Source: Thysanoteuthis rhombus (lineage: Eukaryota > Mollusca > Cephalopoda > Oegopsida > Thysanoteuthidae). Taken from it: a stretch of 64,000 nt of DNA. Both the position numbers and the translations under genes were made by a program. The notes under the pieces were generated by a model that was not told where the DNA came from, searched no databases, and worked only from the letters and a program-made list of their open reading frames with translations. Each line of letters begins with the position of its first letter. Position 1 is the stretch's first letter. Positions 46,973 to 58,569 of this stretch are shown here, piece by piece. The DNA is taken from the NCBI GenBank assembly GCA_963457665.1, contig OY735207.1, forward strand, positions 45,804,179-45,868,178. Direction: 5' to 3'.

Positions 46973-47273
46973 TTTATTCAGTATTCCTCCTCTCTGAATA
47001 CATTATGCCGGAGGTAGAGTATGTTCACATGTCCATGCGAATGATTGCATGTATCTGTGGGACGATGATAGATTATTAAGTCTGTAGCATGACAAGTGGG
47101 TAATTATTAACTGGATTTTGATGTGAAAACCTTCATAGCATAATGTTCGAATTGTGTGAATATTCGCCACCAAATGTGATACGTTAACAAGGAAGGCGAT
47201 TATATTGAAAGATAAATATATGTTGTGTAAAATGAATACTTTTTCTAGCGTTTAGCTGACATTGATACACATC

Positions 47274-47672
<399 letters not shown>

Positions 47673-47674
47673 AG

Positions 47675-48175
47675 ATAACATTGATTCATCCGATATTTTG
47701 TGCAAGAAAACGTAAACTGTTTTCCACAGGAAATTTTCAAGACTAATTACTTTTCCAGTCGTTCTTTCTTTCTTCTCTTTTTTTTCGTATTTTCTTTCTT
47801 TCCTTGTATGATATACGTTCTATATGAATCGTAATCATTACTGAATTTATTTCATTTACTTGGAAAGAGAATAAATTGGAGAATGAATATTTTTGATCTT
47901 TAGGCTATGGGCCTATCGATATATTCATGTACATTTGCACGCATTTTTTTCGTGTATGCATAACTGTGCATATGAAAGTATGATTAATGGCAATTTGAGC
48001 AAAATAACGTAAGCTATTTTGCATTATTTATTACCAAATTTTTTCACGAATTATTGAAACAACTTATCTTCGATCCTGTCCAAGATAGTTTTGACAAATA
48101 ACTTTCTGTCGCAGATTGTATATCGTCCAACCAAGAAACTTGTAGAAAATCGGATTCATTTTTTCATAACATTCC
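47675..48175. other. No recognised feature
   Basis: AT-rich; no coding similarity beyond a possible decayed upstream part of the LINE tail that follows. Confidence 0.4.
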
Positions 48176-48184
48176 TTGCAGTTA

Positions 48185-48440
48185 AAATCTATGAGAACGT
48201 TTTGCATCATTTAACTTCAACTTTGAAATGGTGAAGGTGGGCTCCTCCATGTCATCTCTGCGAATGTCAACCACGTATAGTATGCTTTTGTTGTTTACAG
48301 GTGAGTATCCAGGTGTCGGTGAGTTGTCTGGAATCTGCTTCAGGAATTTTCCCAGGCAAGTTTTGAAGCTTACTAGTACATTGCCGTTTTTATAAAAAAA
48401 ACTTTTGCGAATCATAGTCTTGAGTTTTTAGAATTTCTCA
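48185..48440 (-). mobile_element. Possible LINE ORF2 C-terminal tail
   Basis: The minus strand reads NVLVSFKTCLGKFLKQIPDN, then SPTPGYSPVNNKSILYVVDI and RRDDMEEPTFTISKLKLNDA. The FK-LDKFL-IPD-P--GY---N-NS pattern is what follows the RT domain in several jockey/CR1-like LINEs from memory. No RT motif is preserved next to it. A host exon cannot be excluded. Confidence 0.35.
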
Positions 48441-48444
48441 GATG

Positions 48445-49335
48445 GAGCATTTTCTGTATGGATTTCCGTTAGTTTTTCTTTCATCTTATCTTAATTGCAT
48501 TTTATCTCAACACTCAGGTCCTTTTTACATCCTACGATTATTAAGTGAGTCACATGAATCAGAAATAAAGACCTAACCTTGAACTTGTATCCCGTATCTT
48601 TGAGGGCCGATCTAACACTTTTGACATTAGATGTAAATACCAAGACTACAACTTGAAAGCGAACAGGCCAGTCAAAGGAGTAATTATGCTTTGCATGACG
48701 TCATATAAGTCTGGGGCTTATAGATAACCTATAAAAGCAATGAGTGCATGCGTGTGCGTGTTTACACATATACAGGATTTAAAAATATCTTAGAAAATCG
48801 TATGTCTCATTAAAATATGGTTATTTTTACCATTGATACTAATTTGAGCTTATTAATCTCGAAACTAATTATAAAATAAACCACATAAGTCTTCTTGTAT
48901 ACTCTATTCTGGACCAATCAGTATAAATTTGTAAGAAACTCGCCATCACAGAAAATAATTAAACAACCGTAGCGTAAAAGTTTGAAGTCGTGTAAAAAGA
49001 TCGATTTAAGAATAAACATGGTCAGGATATGTTCTGTTTATGACATCATCAGAATTTTCCACTGGAAAAAAATAATCTAAAATAGAGTTAAAAAACTAAC
49101 AAAACATCTAAAAGCATTGAGATTCAGGAGAAAGAGAAAACGTCTTTTTTCCAGAAAACAAAACAAAATGTCTTTTCTAGAAGGTGCCCATGGGGTATTG
49201 ATTCCAATATTCAAGTCTGTAGACGAAACAGTATGGCCGTGAGTGTTGGAACACACAAACACATAAACACGTGCGGATATGAGAAAGGATAGAACCTTTC
49301 GATAGCTTCACAATGTTATTTCGTGAGGTTTGCAA
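48445..49335. other. No recognised gene
   Basis: Nothing recognised. Confidence 0.5.
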
Positions 49336-49338
49336 TTA

Positions 49339-49640
<302 letters not shown>

Positions 49641-49644
49641 ACAA

Positions 49645-50245
49645 TGACAAAGAGCCAGACAATTGGAAACAGTTATTTTCTATAAATAGATTCGGACAAT
49701 TCAGGATCACTCAGTGATCATAAGTGACGAATTCTGGATGAAAAAAAAATCTTTTCTTTTCCATAGAAATCATTTTTTTTTAACTCATCCCTTCATTCAC
49801 GAGAATAATTTCCAAATAAGCCTCAAGGCGACCTTGGGAGCTGAATAAATGATCTCGGAAAAAAGTGGGTCGTTGCACTGAGTGGCGTAAGCGTAACAGT
49901 CACAAATCATCGGTCAATTTCGCGCTACTCTGCCTTGCCTAAGAAGTACGTATCACTCCAATTGCAAATTTGAGAGTATCATCTTTCTGTTGATTAATGG
50001 AAGAGTCACGGTCTGTTAGGCTCAGCATTTGATGATGGAGAAAAAAGAAAAACCTTTGATATTTTGGCTGCAGGCTACTGTGCTGAGTTAATTCTCCGGC
50101 AGAGTTTAACGACTGTTCATTTATGGCAGGGCCGATTTCTCGCGTTGCTTATGATGAACCCAGTTTATTGTGTTTATTTTTGGCCATTTGTTATAAGTTA
50201 TGCGAATCGGGGAGAAAAATTCCAATAGTTGTTCGGACTAGTGAA
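49645..50245. other. No recognised gene
   Basis: Nothing recognised; mostly AT-rich. Confidence 0.45.
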
Positions 50246-50249
50246 CTCA

Positions 50250-50440
50250 TTGTTTATGTTACTTTTGTTTTTACCACAACGTTCCGGCCGATCCATTCTC
50301 CACCGTAAATGTACTTTTTATGATTTTGAGAATAATCATCATCATCCCAGGATTTGTTCGGATTCCCAAAGTAATTCGATGTATTGTTTCCATTGTTAGA
50401 ACCAAGTCCCGATCGATCCATTCTACAGTCTTCTACAAGT
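50250..50440 (+). repeat. Two direct copies of the fold-back arm
   Basis: CACAACGTTCCGGCCGATCC-ATTCT (about 50274-50299) and CAAGTCCCGATCGATCCATT-CTACAGTCTTCT (about 50403-50434) both match the arm of the fold-back element at 3541-3597. Here they are in direct orientation about 125 bases apart. Confidence 0.7.
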
Positions 50441-50444
50441 CTAA

Positions 50445-50780
50445 AACCTGCAAGGAGAGGTAGGGATCTCTTTTCTAGAGAAATAACCGATAATTGTATC
50501 GTCTGTATGGCTCGTGTTGTTGGAAATGAGCCGAGCTAGTTGATACATCAACCACCATCTGTTTTCCGTTATTGCAGAAGATTAAAAATCTGCTCAATTT
50601 TTTCTCTTCATTTGTAATGAAAGAAGACACATAATATTGAAGTTAGCATCTCTTATATCATTGCACTTGCAAGCACGGATGCTTGGTCTTTCCCTCTGCA
50701 ATGGAACAACGTAATTTTTCTGTGTTCCATTAGAGGCCAGTATAATCATATATTTGTAAATCATGCAGTACCTATCATCA
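50445..50780. other. No recognised feature
   Basis: Nothing recognised. Confidence 0.4.
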
Positions 50781-51400
50781 GCACCATCATCATCATCAGT
50801 CTCCTGACATCCGTCGTTGGACATAGACCTTCCACAGGATTTGCCACACTTCTATATCGTGGGCGTCGTGGAACCAGTATTTTCTTAATTTGTCCAGATT
50901 GTCTCTCCATCTAATATTCTGCCGGTCTCAGTTGTGCATGTGATCTCTAGAGATCCATGTCGTGAGTCGCGATGTCCATCAGTTGTTTGCCACTATTGCA
51001 ACATGGCCATCCCATCACCATTTGAGTCTTTTTAATGGATCGTATAATGACCCTGACTCCTGTTTTCTCTCCTATGTAGTGTGCTGTCTTTTGCTTTTTC
51101 CATGTGAGATTGAGCATAATCCTTTCATTTGCACGTTACGTGATTCTCAATTTGCAGATCAGTCTCTTGGTTAGGTTCCATGTTTCAACTCCATAAGTGA
51201 CTATCGGGAGGATGCATTGGTTGAACACCCTTCTTTTTAGGATTAATGGGATCTTCTTATTTTTGAAGGTTGAGCTTGCTCTGCAAAAGCCTCTTAGTGT
51301 GATTCTTTGCTTGATTTCTTCTTCTTTTGAGGGTCTCATGGAGATTCATTGTCTTAGATTGATTTAGTGGTCTACTTTCTCCAGTTTTTAAATGAGCTGT
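50781..51400 (-). mobile_element. RTE-type LINE 3' end (copy 3, longest)
   Basis: The minus strand reads KEEEIKQRITLRGFCRASST, FKNKKIPLILKRRVFNQCIL, PIVTYGVETWNLTKRLICKL (51136-51339), then ERIMLNLTWKK, GEKTGVRVI and a C-terminal GLCPTTDVR before GATGATGATG. The KxKVFNQCVLPxxTYGxETW motif directly follows the RT palm and thumb in RTE elements. This is the best evidence for the clade. It is 5'-truncated and broken. Confidence 0.8.
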
Positions 51401-51529
51401 CTCTAATGTGCGTATACTTAGCTATACCCATATATGTATATACGTTGAAATTAGCGAAGTACTTAAACTACATACGTGTTTATTAAAACATCTAGGTATA
51501 TGAATTTCCTTGTTCTGTCTTTCTCTTTT

Positions 51530-51614
51530 TCTACCCTCACGCATGCACACACAGACACAGACACACACACACACACACACAAATAAATGTATATATATGA
51601 ATGTATATGTATAT
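51530..51614. repeat. (AC)n tract and short AT
   Basis: About 30 bases AC-rich then AT-rich sequence before a SINE A tail. Confidence 0.85.
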
Positions 51615-51804
51615 AATTGCATTATACAATATTGTGACTATATTTGATCTCCCGTTATTACACAGTGAATGTATCGTTTGGCCTAGACAACGTAAATAGA
51701 ATAAAAAATCGTAGAAAATGGGGCTACTGCAGATATCGAGCCTGCGACCGATAGGGTATCTGCTTCAACGTAGTGTTGCTCTGGCCATTGAGTTAAACAG
51801 CCGC
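51615..51804 (-). repeat. SINE A copy, minus strand, full head
   Basis: On the minus strand: GCGGCTGTTTAACTCAATGG (A box region), AACACTACGTTGAAGCAGAT, GCAGGCTCGATATCTGCAGT (B box GGCTCGATATC), body CTACGATTTTTTATTCTATT and TTGTCTAGGCCAAACGATAC. It is followed at 51830-51885 by a plus-oriented tail ATAATCATTCTGTTGAATCG, so the 5' leader resembles a reversed tail. Confidence 0.85.
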
Positions 51805-51969
51805 AAGTAATGCAAAGGCTCAATTAAACGTTTCTTTATAATCATTCTGTTGAATCGTGTATCCAATTCTTGATAACATAATTGTCGTGTTGAAAGAAAC
51901 AAATAGAGCAGACGCAGACCGTGAACAAAAAAAAAAATATATGTGAGAATTTGAAGTTAAAACAGTTAT

Positions 51970-52035
51970 TTTGGATGCATTGGTTGTGTACTCTTATTTT
52001 TAGGACTATTGGGATTTTTTGTTTTTGAAGGTATG
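51970..52035 (-). mobile_element. RTE LINE fragment (66 bp)
   Basis: GGATGCATTGGTTGTGTACT, TTTTAGGACTATTGGGATTT and TTTGTTTTTGAAGG parallel 51213-51265 in RTE copy 3, with no further match on either side. Confidence 0.65.
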
Positions 52036-52039
52036 CAAA

Positions 52040-53375
52040 AATTTCTTATCTGTGTAAAAATGATAAAAGTAAATCTTTTTAATGTTAGATATATGAACTT
52101 TTACGCATCGTTAAAGTTTCCATTCTCACTATCATTTGCTTGATTCGATAGCTCATAGATTCACACTTCATATGTGCATTTTTCTTTCCGAATTCAGCTT
52201 ACAAATAACCGAAGCCATAAAGATTGATCTTGCAATTGTCAAAGACTCCCAATATTTGGTTGATGTACAATTTAGTGAATACTGCATTATACTGCAGGGT
52301 GCATGGAAGTAATGACATGCCTAGAATAATAGTAAAATCTCGATTGCAGAAAATTTTCAAAAAATGTCATGTTTCTACCTTAGAAGACTTTAACTTCTCG
52401 TCGGTAGGAGCATTAACCACGATTTGACTTCATTGTCTCTCCGCTTATAATTTTGCCGTCGAACAGAAAACAAAACGAGTTGACCTTCAGATGTTAATCT
52501 GAATTTCAAAAGAGGAAGCCAGGAATGTTTAATTGTCTGAATAAAAATAACCAGCAATTCACGGCAGAAATAATTTGTTTACGATGTTTTGGGAGCGATG
52601 TGTCTGCATCTATGTATCCAGTCTGGAACGTGACTAAATTTGCAAAATGCGAAAATAGGAATCTCACGAAACTTGCATATTTAAGTGACTTTGTATGATC
52701 GTGAATATTTGTTAAGAAATGGAAAGTTATAACAATTTACTTAAGACCTGATACCTGAAACTGATTTAGTGCTGGCCTTTGTCTTAATGCTAATCAAATG
52801 ACATCAAGTCTCTCGTAGCCGTACCCATATCAGAAGGCCTTTTTCTTCCATTGGTCGTTAAAGAGTATGTTTGCCTTGAAGGCTATTTCTCGGTATACCA
52901 GTGAATAAGCATTTGGTTATATCAGTAGTAGGACTAAGCCCAACTGAGCCATCCTCTCCCTACTGCATGTTTGAAAAAAATATTTTTATTAAAAAAAAAA
53001 AAAAATACTTTTTAGATATTCATCGGGGTGGGGGCTCCTGGGTTCTGGTGCCCTCCTGCATTTGCTAGATCTACGGGTGACACGCACTGCCTCTGGTTAT
53101 ATTTAACGGAAACAATGAAGACGTTTGTTGAACGCGCATTTGATTTTGCAGATGTAACCTATAAACTGGGTCGACCCAAAGTACAGGCAACATTGGCAGT
53201 AGCCCAGTGCGCCAAGTGCTAGGCACGTCTACCATATGCCTGAGACAGTAAGACTTCCCAAATGAATAAATTGAACAGAATAAAAATAGCCGAATAATAA
53301 TTATAATGAACTTTTTATTCCTATGTATCTTTCTTACTGTAAAAACATAGATAAACAAATAAGTAGATGACATAA
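52040..53375. other. No recognised gene
   Basis: A GC-richer patch at about 53025-53225 holds a 64-residue plus frame (MGAPGFWCPPAFARSTGDTH at its start) and a minus frame of similar length. Neither is recognised. Confidence 0.4.
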
Positions 53376-53377
53376 TA

Positions 53378-53772
53378 CTTTACTTTAAGGGTCACTGCAA
53401 ACTGAGAAGTATGTAACGTGCGCATGAGAGAATCATGCTCAACCTTACATGGAGAGATCACAAGACAGCATGGTATATAAGGAGGAAAACAGGTGTTCGT
53501 GAAATCATAGAAATTATTTAAAAACTCAAACGGCAATGGGCAGGCCATGTTGCAAGAATGAAAGACAACCGATGGACATCACGTCCCACAACATGGATCC
53601 CTAGAGATCACATAAGAAACCGAGGCCGACAGAACACAAGATGGAGAGATGAACTTGACAGATTAAAAAAGATATTGGCTCCGCGATGCCCATGATAGGG
53701 AATTGTGGCGAATCCTGGGGAAGGTCTGTGTCCAACGACGGACGTTAAAAGAATGATGATGATGATTAAGTT
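53378..53772 (+). mobile_element. RTE-type LINE 3' end (copy 4, plus strand)
   Basis: The plus strand carries GAGAGAATCATGCTCAACCT, TACATGGAGAGATCACAAGA, GGGCAGGCCATGTTGCAAGA, CCGATGGACATCACG and GGAGAGATGAACTTGACAGA. It translates to ERIMLNLTWRDHKTAW, QWAGHVARMKDNRWTSR and RWRDELDRL, ending with TDVK and the tail GATGATGATGATTA at 53756. GHVARM and RWRDEL are classic RTE C-terminal words. Confidence 0.85.
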
Positions 53773-53774
53773 CA

Positions 53775-54190
53775 GCTTACTCGGTGCACCAGAAACATTA
53801 GAATGGCCCTGTCTATAAATATCGCTTATTCTGATTCTGCAGCTCTTGATACTTCCAACCTACCTTGCCATTTTTCACAATACTGCACATGTATTTTCAT
53901 TGATTTTTTTTATCAATACTGAATGATGTGGAATAGTTGTCTGTATATGTTCAAGTGTGAATCCATTTTTTCATCGGAAGTTCATTTCAAAGATGAGATA
54001 CTTTGTTTCACCATAAATGAAAAGAAGACAAGTATAGATATGTATATAGTTATTTGCACGGACAAACTCATTCAAAACTTAGCTTTTATTATAAACAGTC
54101 GTTGAGCATTACGACTGATGATTTAGATTTAAAAAAATTATCATTACCGAAAACTATATACCCTCTGAGATACACACATCCTAGATCTAA
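53775..54190. other. No recognised feature
   Basis: Nothing recognised. Confidence 0.4.

Positions 54191-54192
<2 letters not shown>

Positions 54193-54254
<62 letters not shown>
54193..54254. repeat. (AT)n microsatellite
   Basis: About 60 bases of AT, directly 5' of a plus-strand SINE B copy. Confidence 0.95.
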
Positions 54255-54255
<1 letters not shown>

Positions 54256-54510
54256 CAATGCTCTTCCAGCTCTGGAATGGAGCACTCTGGTGGATGTGGA
54301 ATTGTGCATAAGGGAATACATTGCCTAATTCGATCCTGCTTACTGTCCACTTCTGCGTAGGCAGAGGTGATATGTCAACCTCTGGGTCTAAAGTGAAAGT
54401 TTCGATCCTACCTCGTGGTACTGGAAGTGATTTTGGATAGTCTATGGCCACACTGTAGAGTTCTTATACAACGAAACAGCTGTATGTGGATTACGATTAT
54501 TATTATATGT
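54255..54510 (+). repeat. SINE-like family B copy, plus strand
   Basis: GCAATGCTCTTCCAGCTCTG, GAGCACTCTGGTGGATGTGG, CTGTCCACTTCTGCGTAGGC, AGAGGTGATATGTCAACCTC, TGGGTCTAAAGTGAAAGTTT, CGATCCTACCTCGTGGTACT, then CTATGGCCACACTGTAGAG and ACGAAACAGCTGTATGTGGA. TTCTGCGTAGGCAGAGG and GTTTCGATCCTAC are the tRNA-like boxes. Confidence 0.85.
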
Positions 54511-54534
54511 ATGTCTCTGTATGTGCATATATAT

Positions 54535-54880
54535 AGAAAATCTTATCAAAAGCCTTTTACATTCCCTTCCATGACAACTGCAATTGCCCTAACCTTTGCC
54601 ATATTTTACCAGCAAACCTTTCTATATCCCCCTCCATCTTGTGCCTGGTCTTTTCCTTCTGTGTTTACCGCTCCATGAGCACCAATCGGTTACCCTTATG
54701 CTCCATATTTTGTCTTGCTGAGTGACCAGCTTATCTCCATTTTTGTTTCCTAATTATTTGTATGATATCCTTTACTTTGGTTCTCCCTCTGATCTTTTTC
54801 TATCTTTTAGAGTTATCCCCAATATTGCTCTCTCCCTGGCTCTCTGTGCAATTCGAAGTTTGTTAACTTCCATGTTTCAC
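54535..54880 (-). mobile_element. RTE-type LINE 3' end, second subfamily
   Basis: The minus strand reads VNKLRIAQRARES, then KIRGRTKVKDIIQIIRKQKW, AGHSARQNME and EGDIERFAGKIWQRLGQ, ending in a KGM-KAF segment. The RRTKVxDII, KWRWAGH and DIxRxxG words are those of an RTE C-terminus, but the sequence differs from copies 1-4. Confidence 0.75.
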
Positions 54881-54944
54881 ATATATAAATAAATAGTACA
54901 TATAGTACAAATTAGGTTTGCAGTATGACATAATATAATATATA

Positions 54945-55770
54945 TAGCAATGTCTGATATATGATGAATTTATTTCATAGAGTGCTCGATACATTTAAAT
55001 TTAAACTATAAATTTTAAGTTTGAATAGAGCTGGAAATATAGTAGGAAATAGATTCGCTACACAAACACATTTATATTTCTATCCTGTTTGGACCTCTTC
55101 AGGCGAATGATTACGTATGTTTTAAATTCCCGTTTGGAGAATTCGGTGAGATTCTTGAGGGTGTTCCTAAAGTGGGAGGTTTTTTTTCATTTTGTTTATA
55201 GCTTATTTTTGCTGCGTGTGTGTTTTCCTGGTTGATACAAGTTACATGTCAAGGAGCATGGGATGGATGTAGGAGTTATCTATGATTGGATGCTGGATTG
55301 TATTCTAAGGGATGTATTGATTTTAACCTTGATTTTTATATTGAAATTCATTGCTTATATTTGGGTCATTTATAACCATAGTGGATTGTGCTGTTCTTAA
55401 TTTACTTGGAGGGGGAGAGAAAGACAATGTTAATCAGATGGTTCTTTCTCTCCGTCTGTTTATATTACTTTTAGTGTACTCATGTTTCGGTTATTGAGGT
55501 ATATTTGTAAACAAGAATTTTGAGCGATGCCGGCATTTTAATGCTATTTCATTTTTCTTGTTTAATGAATCTACATTAGTTTTTTTCAGCAAAATTGTGT
55601 ATTTCAAATTTCTCATTTAGTCAGAGGTAACATGGATTTTCCATATTTTGACATATACAGGTTTATCTTGACATTTTCCGTTTTACAGTTAATTTGTAAT
55701 TCATTTTGCACATTTTTCAGTAATATTTCGATATGATGTATCATTTTTATATTTTTTGTCACCTTTTTTT
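54945..55770 (-). mobile_element. Penelope-like element, 3' part, minus orientation
   Basis: The minus strand reads SLNKKNEIALKCRHRSKFLF followed by TNIP (about 55500-55590), the C-terminal signature of Penelope-like ORFs. A non-coding 3' region (55110-55460) and a terminal segment with a hammerhead-like motif (55052-55108) follow. The non-coding part is an inverted repeat of 57010-57390. The element is an incomplete, 5'-truncated fossil. Confidence 0.7.
55052..55108 (-). ncRNA. Hammerhead ribozyme-like motif
   Basis: Minus strand: helix I ATTCGC/GCGAAT, core CTGAAGA (position 7 varies in known hammerheads), helix II TCC/GGA with an AAACA loop, core GAAA preceded by A, then TGTGTA before GCGAAT. 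It has the same layout as 45509-45566, with a weaker helix II. Confidence 0.5.
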
Positions 55771-55774
55771 GTTA

Positions 55775-56235
55775 ATGGATCAACTCAAATGATGCAGTCA
55801 CCAGTTTATGCAGTTTAGTAATATTAAAAAGACTCATATACGCACATTTATACCATTTGACTTTTATCTATCCATATCCAAAAGCATATTCGAGGAAGCC
55901 ATGGAATTTGCCACAACATACACCAACAAAGAGGCATTGAAATATTGAACACTGCAGACGTACGGTACTTCTCCATAATCAAAGACAATTGACGAACAAA
56001 ATCGACGTTTGTTGTTTCGATGTCTCTATGGGTAGCCTCGATTCGGCTGAGGTATCGGACTTAATCGGTCGGTATATTTTTTACAACTTTACCTGTAAAT
56101 TAGATTAAAAAAAATATTCCAAAAATATAGGATTATATTGGTATGATGGTCTACTAACTGTAGAAAATAGTAACGCACGATAATGCGAGAACATTAAAAA
56201 ATATATCATAATATAAATGAAAAAAAAAAGAGCTT
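55775..56235. other. Spacer between two Penelope-like copies
   Basis: AT-rich sequence between oppositely oriented copies; no coding or repeat similarity recognised. Confidence 0.4.
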
Positions 56236-56239
56236 TAAA

Positions 56240-57395
56240 GTAGAAATCAAAGCTAAAATGAAAATTTTACATTTCCTAGACATTACTTTTAATTTTAATA
56301 ACAACACTTACGAACCATACAGAAAAGAAATCTCTGATTAAGTACATAAGCACTAGTTCTAACCACCCATATAAAATCATTAAAAAGATTTCCAAATCTA
56401 TAGAAACTAGACATATAACTCCCCCAACGAAACAATATTTAACAAAATTACAAAAGACTGCACCAAAGACGCCCAAAATAGTGGTTTCACTGAAACAAAC
56501 TTCAATTAAGGAAAAAAAGTGAAATCCAATGGCAAGAAACAGAGAAACAACAACACCCTCGAAAAAGAAAATCATCTGGTATACACCACCATTCAACCTA
56601 CAAGTAAAAACTAAATTAGGTAAGATATTCATCCAACAAATAGAAAAGAATACCCCCAACCCACTCACTAAGCAAAATATTCAACAATAACAAACTGAAA
56701 ATCAGCTTTAGTTGAACCAAAAATTTAAATACACTTATTACGAAACATAACAATGAAGTTATTAGAAACAATACAAATAAGGAAAACATAAACAAAGAAA
56801 CGAGCCTATAATTGCACCAATGATAATAGTTGCCCTCTGCAAATCAGAAGTCTTAGATTGAACATAATATAGCGAACAGAAATATCAACCCAGGAAAAAT
56901 CCTTAGAAGTAAAATATTATATCCAAAACGTCATTTAAACTTAGATTAGCCAACCATACATCATCCTTAACGAACAAAAAATATGAAAATAATACATCAT
57001 ATCTACGTATTACATATTTTTCTCCCTCTCTAAGTAAATTAAGAACAGTACAATCCACTATGGCTATAAAGGACCCTAACATAGGCAGAAAATTTAATAT
57101 AAAAATCAAGGTTAAAATCAAAACATCCCTTAGAACACAACCCAGCATCCAATCATAGGATAATCCTGCATCCATCCCATACTCCTTGACATGTAACTTA
57201 TATCCACCAGCAAAACACACAAACGGCAAAAATAAGATGTAAACAAAAGAAAAAAACTTTCCAGCAATACCTACAAAAATTTCCCCGGATTCAGGAATCT
57301 AAAACATACATAATCATTCGCCTGAAGAGGCCCCAGACGGGGTAGAAGCATAAACATGTTTGCGTAGCGAATCTACTTCCTACTCTCTCTCCCTC
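56240..57395 (+). mobile_element. Penelope-like element, 3' part, plus orientation
   Basis: Plus frames read KILHFLDITFNFNNNTYEPY then RKEI (the KFLDVTF-YRK segment at the end of the RT domain), a tract with PPFNLQVKTKLGKIFIQQIEK, SHNKK-like and CPLQ words typical of the RT to GIY-YIG linker, and then part of the endonuclease. Its 3' non-coding region (57010-57300) is a reversed copy of 55230-55460, and its end (57315-57390) carries a hammerhead-like motif. It is broken and internally shorter than a full element. Confidence 0.7.
57315..57372 (+). ncRNA. Decayed hammerhead ribozyme-like motif
   Basis: Plus strand: ATTCGC/GCGAAT helix I, CTGAAGA core, a strong CCCC/GGGG helix II with an AGAC loop, then GAAG where GAAA is expected, and TGCGTA before the closing strand. 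It is the same motif as at 55052 but its second core box differs from consensus. Confidence 0.45.
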
Positions 57396-57405
57396 TCTCT
57401 CTCTC

Positions 57406-57440
<35 letters not shown>
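57384..57440. repeat. (CT)n-(AT)n-(GT)n compound microsatellite
   Basis: CT, AT and GT tracts in direct succession at the end of the Penelope-like copy. Confidence 0.95.
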
Positions 57441-57444
57441 ATCG

Positions 57445-58025
57445 TATGACTTTCAATATGAGTGATTTTACCTAAAGATAGCCTTAAATCAGCACCTCGA
57501 CTTGTAGACAACCCAGTGATGAAGAAAGAACGAAATTTTAAGGTGGCTGAATGCTCCGGTGAGCGATAATAATGGTTTAGTACAGATCTAAGAAGTGTGG
57601 AATCAGCAATCACATAGATGGAATAGAAGATGACATCTTGTGGCGAGAACCTCCAGACCGAATGTCAGGAACAAAGAGACTCACAATTAGGAAATGACCC
57701 TCATGACAACGTTATGACAGAAAATTAGACTCGGCAGTTTGACAAAGAAGACTCCCATGTATTTGGGTGACCTGCTTCTATATTGATTCATCATTTTCTC
57801 TGGTACTTTTCAAATGAATTAAGATTGAGATTACAATTCTATTTAAATCTAGTTTGAGTTCAATGAAAAATATGGGGCCAACTTGCGAGTTTGTTTATGC
57901 TCTATCGCCAAAGCAAAATCATCAAATGCCTTGATTATGGATTCGGGTTCGACTTATATTCAAGTTGTCTGATTTACTTGGCTTTTTCTACTCTAAGTTG
58001 AGCTGATCTTGTGTTTGAGATTATA
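57445..58025. other. No recognised feature
   Basis: Nothing recognised. Confidence 0.45.

Positions 58026-58027
<2 letters not shown>

Positions 58028-58074
<47 letters not shown>
58028..58074. repeat. (AT)n microsatellite
   Basis: About 47 bases of AT. Confidence 0.95.
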
Positions 58075-58075
<1 letters not shown>

Positions 58076-58396
58076 TTGGGTGTCCACAGCACTTTTCCAG
58101 GGGAATTATATATTTCCAGGGTGAATGAGTGCATGAGGATATATTCAGATAATATTAATGATAAACTTGTTACACGATAGGTATTCCATCCATGAAGTGT
58201 AAGCAAGTACGATCCACTGTATAACTTAGATATCAAATGGTGCACTTGAACCTTGACGAACATGCGTGACATGACCAGGAGGCAGCACCATGGACCGAGT
58301 GCCAGCGAATAGTAATACACTCCTTTATTGCTTTATTGACGATAACGTTCTCACTTTCAAATCTTTGAGGGGGAAGCAAAAATACCGTATATATAT

Positions 58397-58562
58397 ATAT
58401 GTCCAGTTCTGCGTAGGGCAGGGTTGGAGCATCTACCAACTGTGTCCGGCACAAAGGCTTCGACCCTACCTAGCGGTACTAGAAGGGATATCGAGTCTAT
58501 AGCCGCACTGAAGAGTTGTTGTACAACGAAACAGGTGTCTGTGGATGACACAATTATTAATC
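58397..58562 (+). repeat. SINE-like family B copy, plus strand (3' half)
   Basis: It begins after a short (AT)n with GTCCAGTTCTGCGTAGGGCA, then GGCTTCGACCCTACCTAGCG, GGATATCGAGTCTATAGCCG, CACTGAAGAGTTGTTGTACA and ACAGGTGTCTGTGGATGACA. The 5' arm with GAGCACTC is missing. Confidence 0.8.
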
Positions 58563-58569
58563 ATATTCA

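Noticed and set aside
54144-54451. Frames with poly-(Tyr-Ile) across 54.1-54.4 kb
   Set aside because: They arise from (AT)n plus SINE B; similar shadows occur at every AT array.
56276-56668. 130-residue minus-strand frame rich in Phe/Val/Leu
   Set aside because: It is antisense to the plus-strand Penelope-like coding remnant, whose words are recognisable.
56903-57229. 108-residue minus-strand frame
   Set aside because: It is antisense to the 3' part of the plus-strand Penelope-like copy and is repeated, inverted, at 55230-55460.
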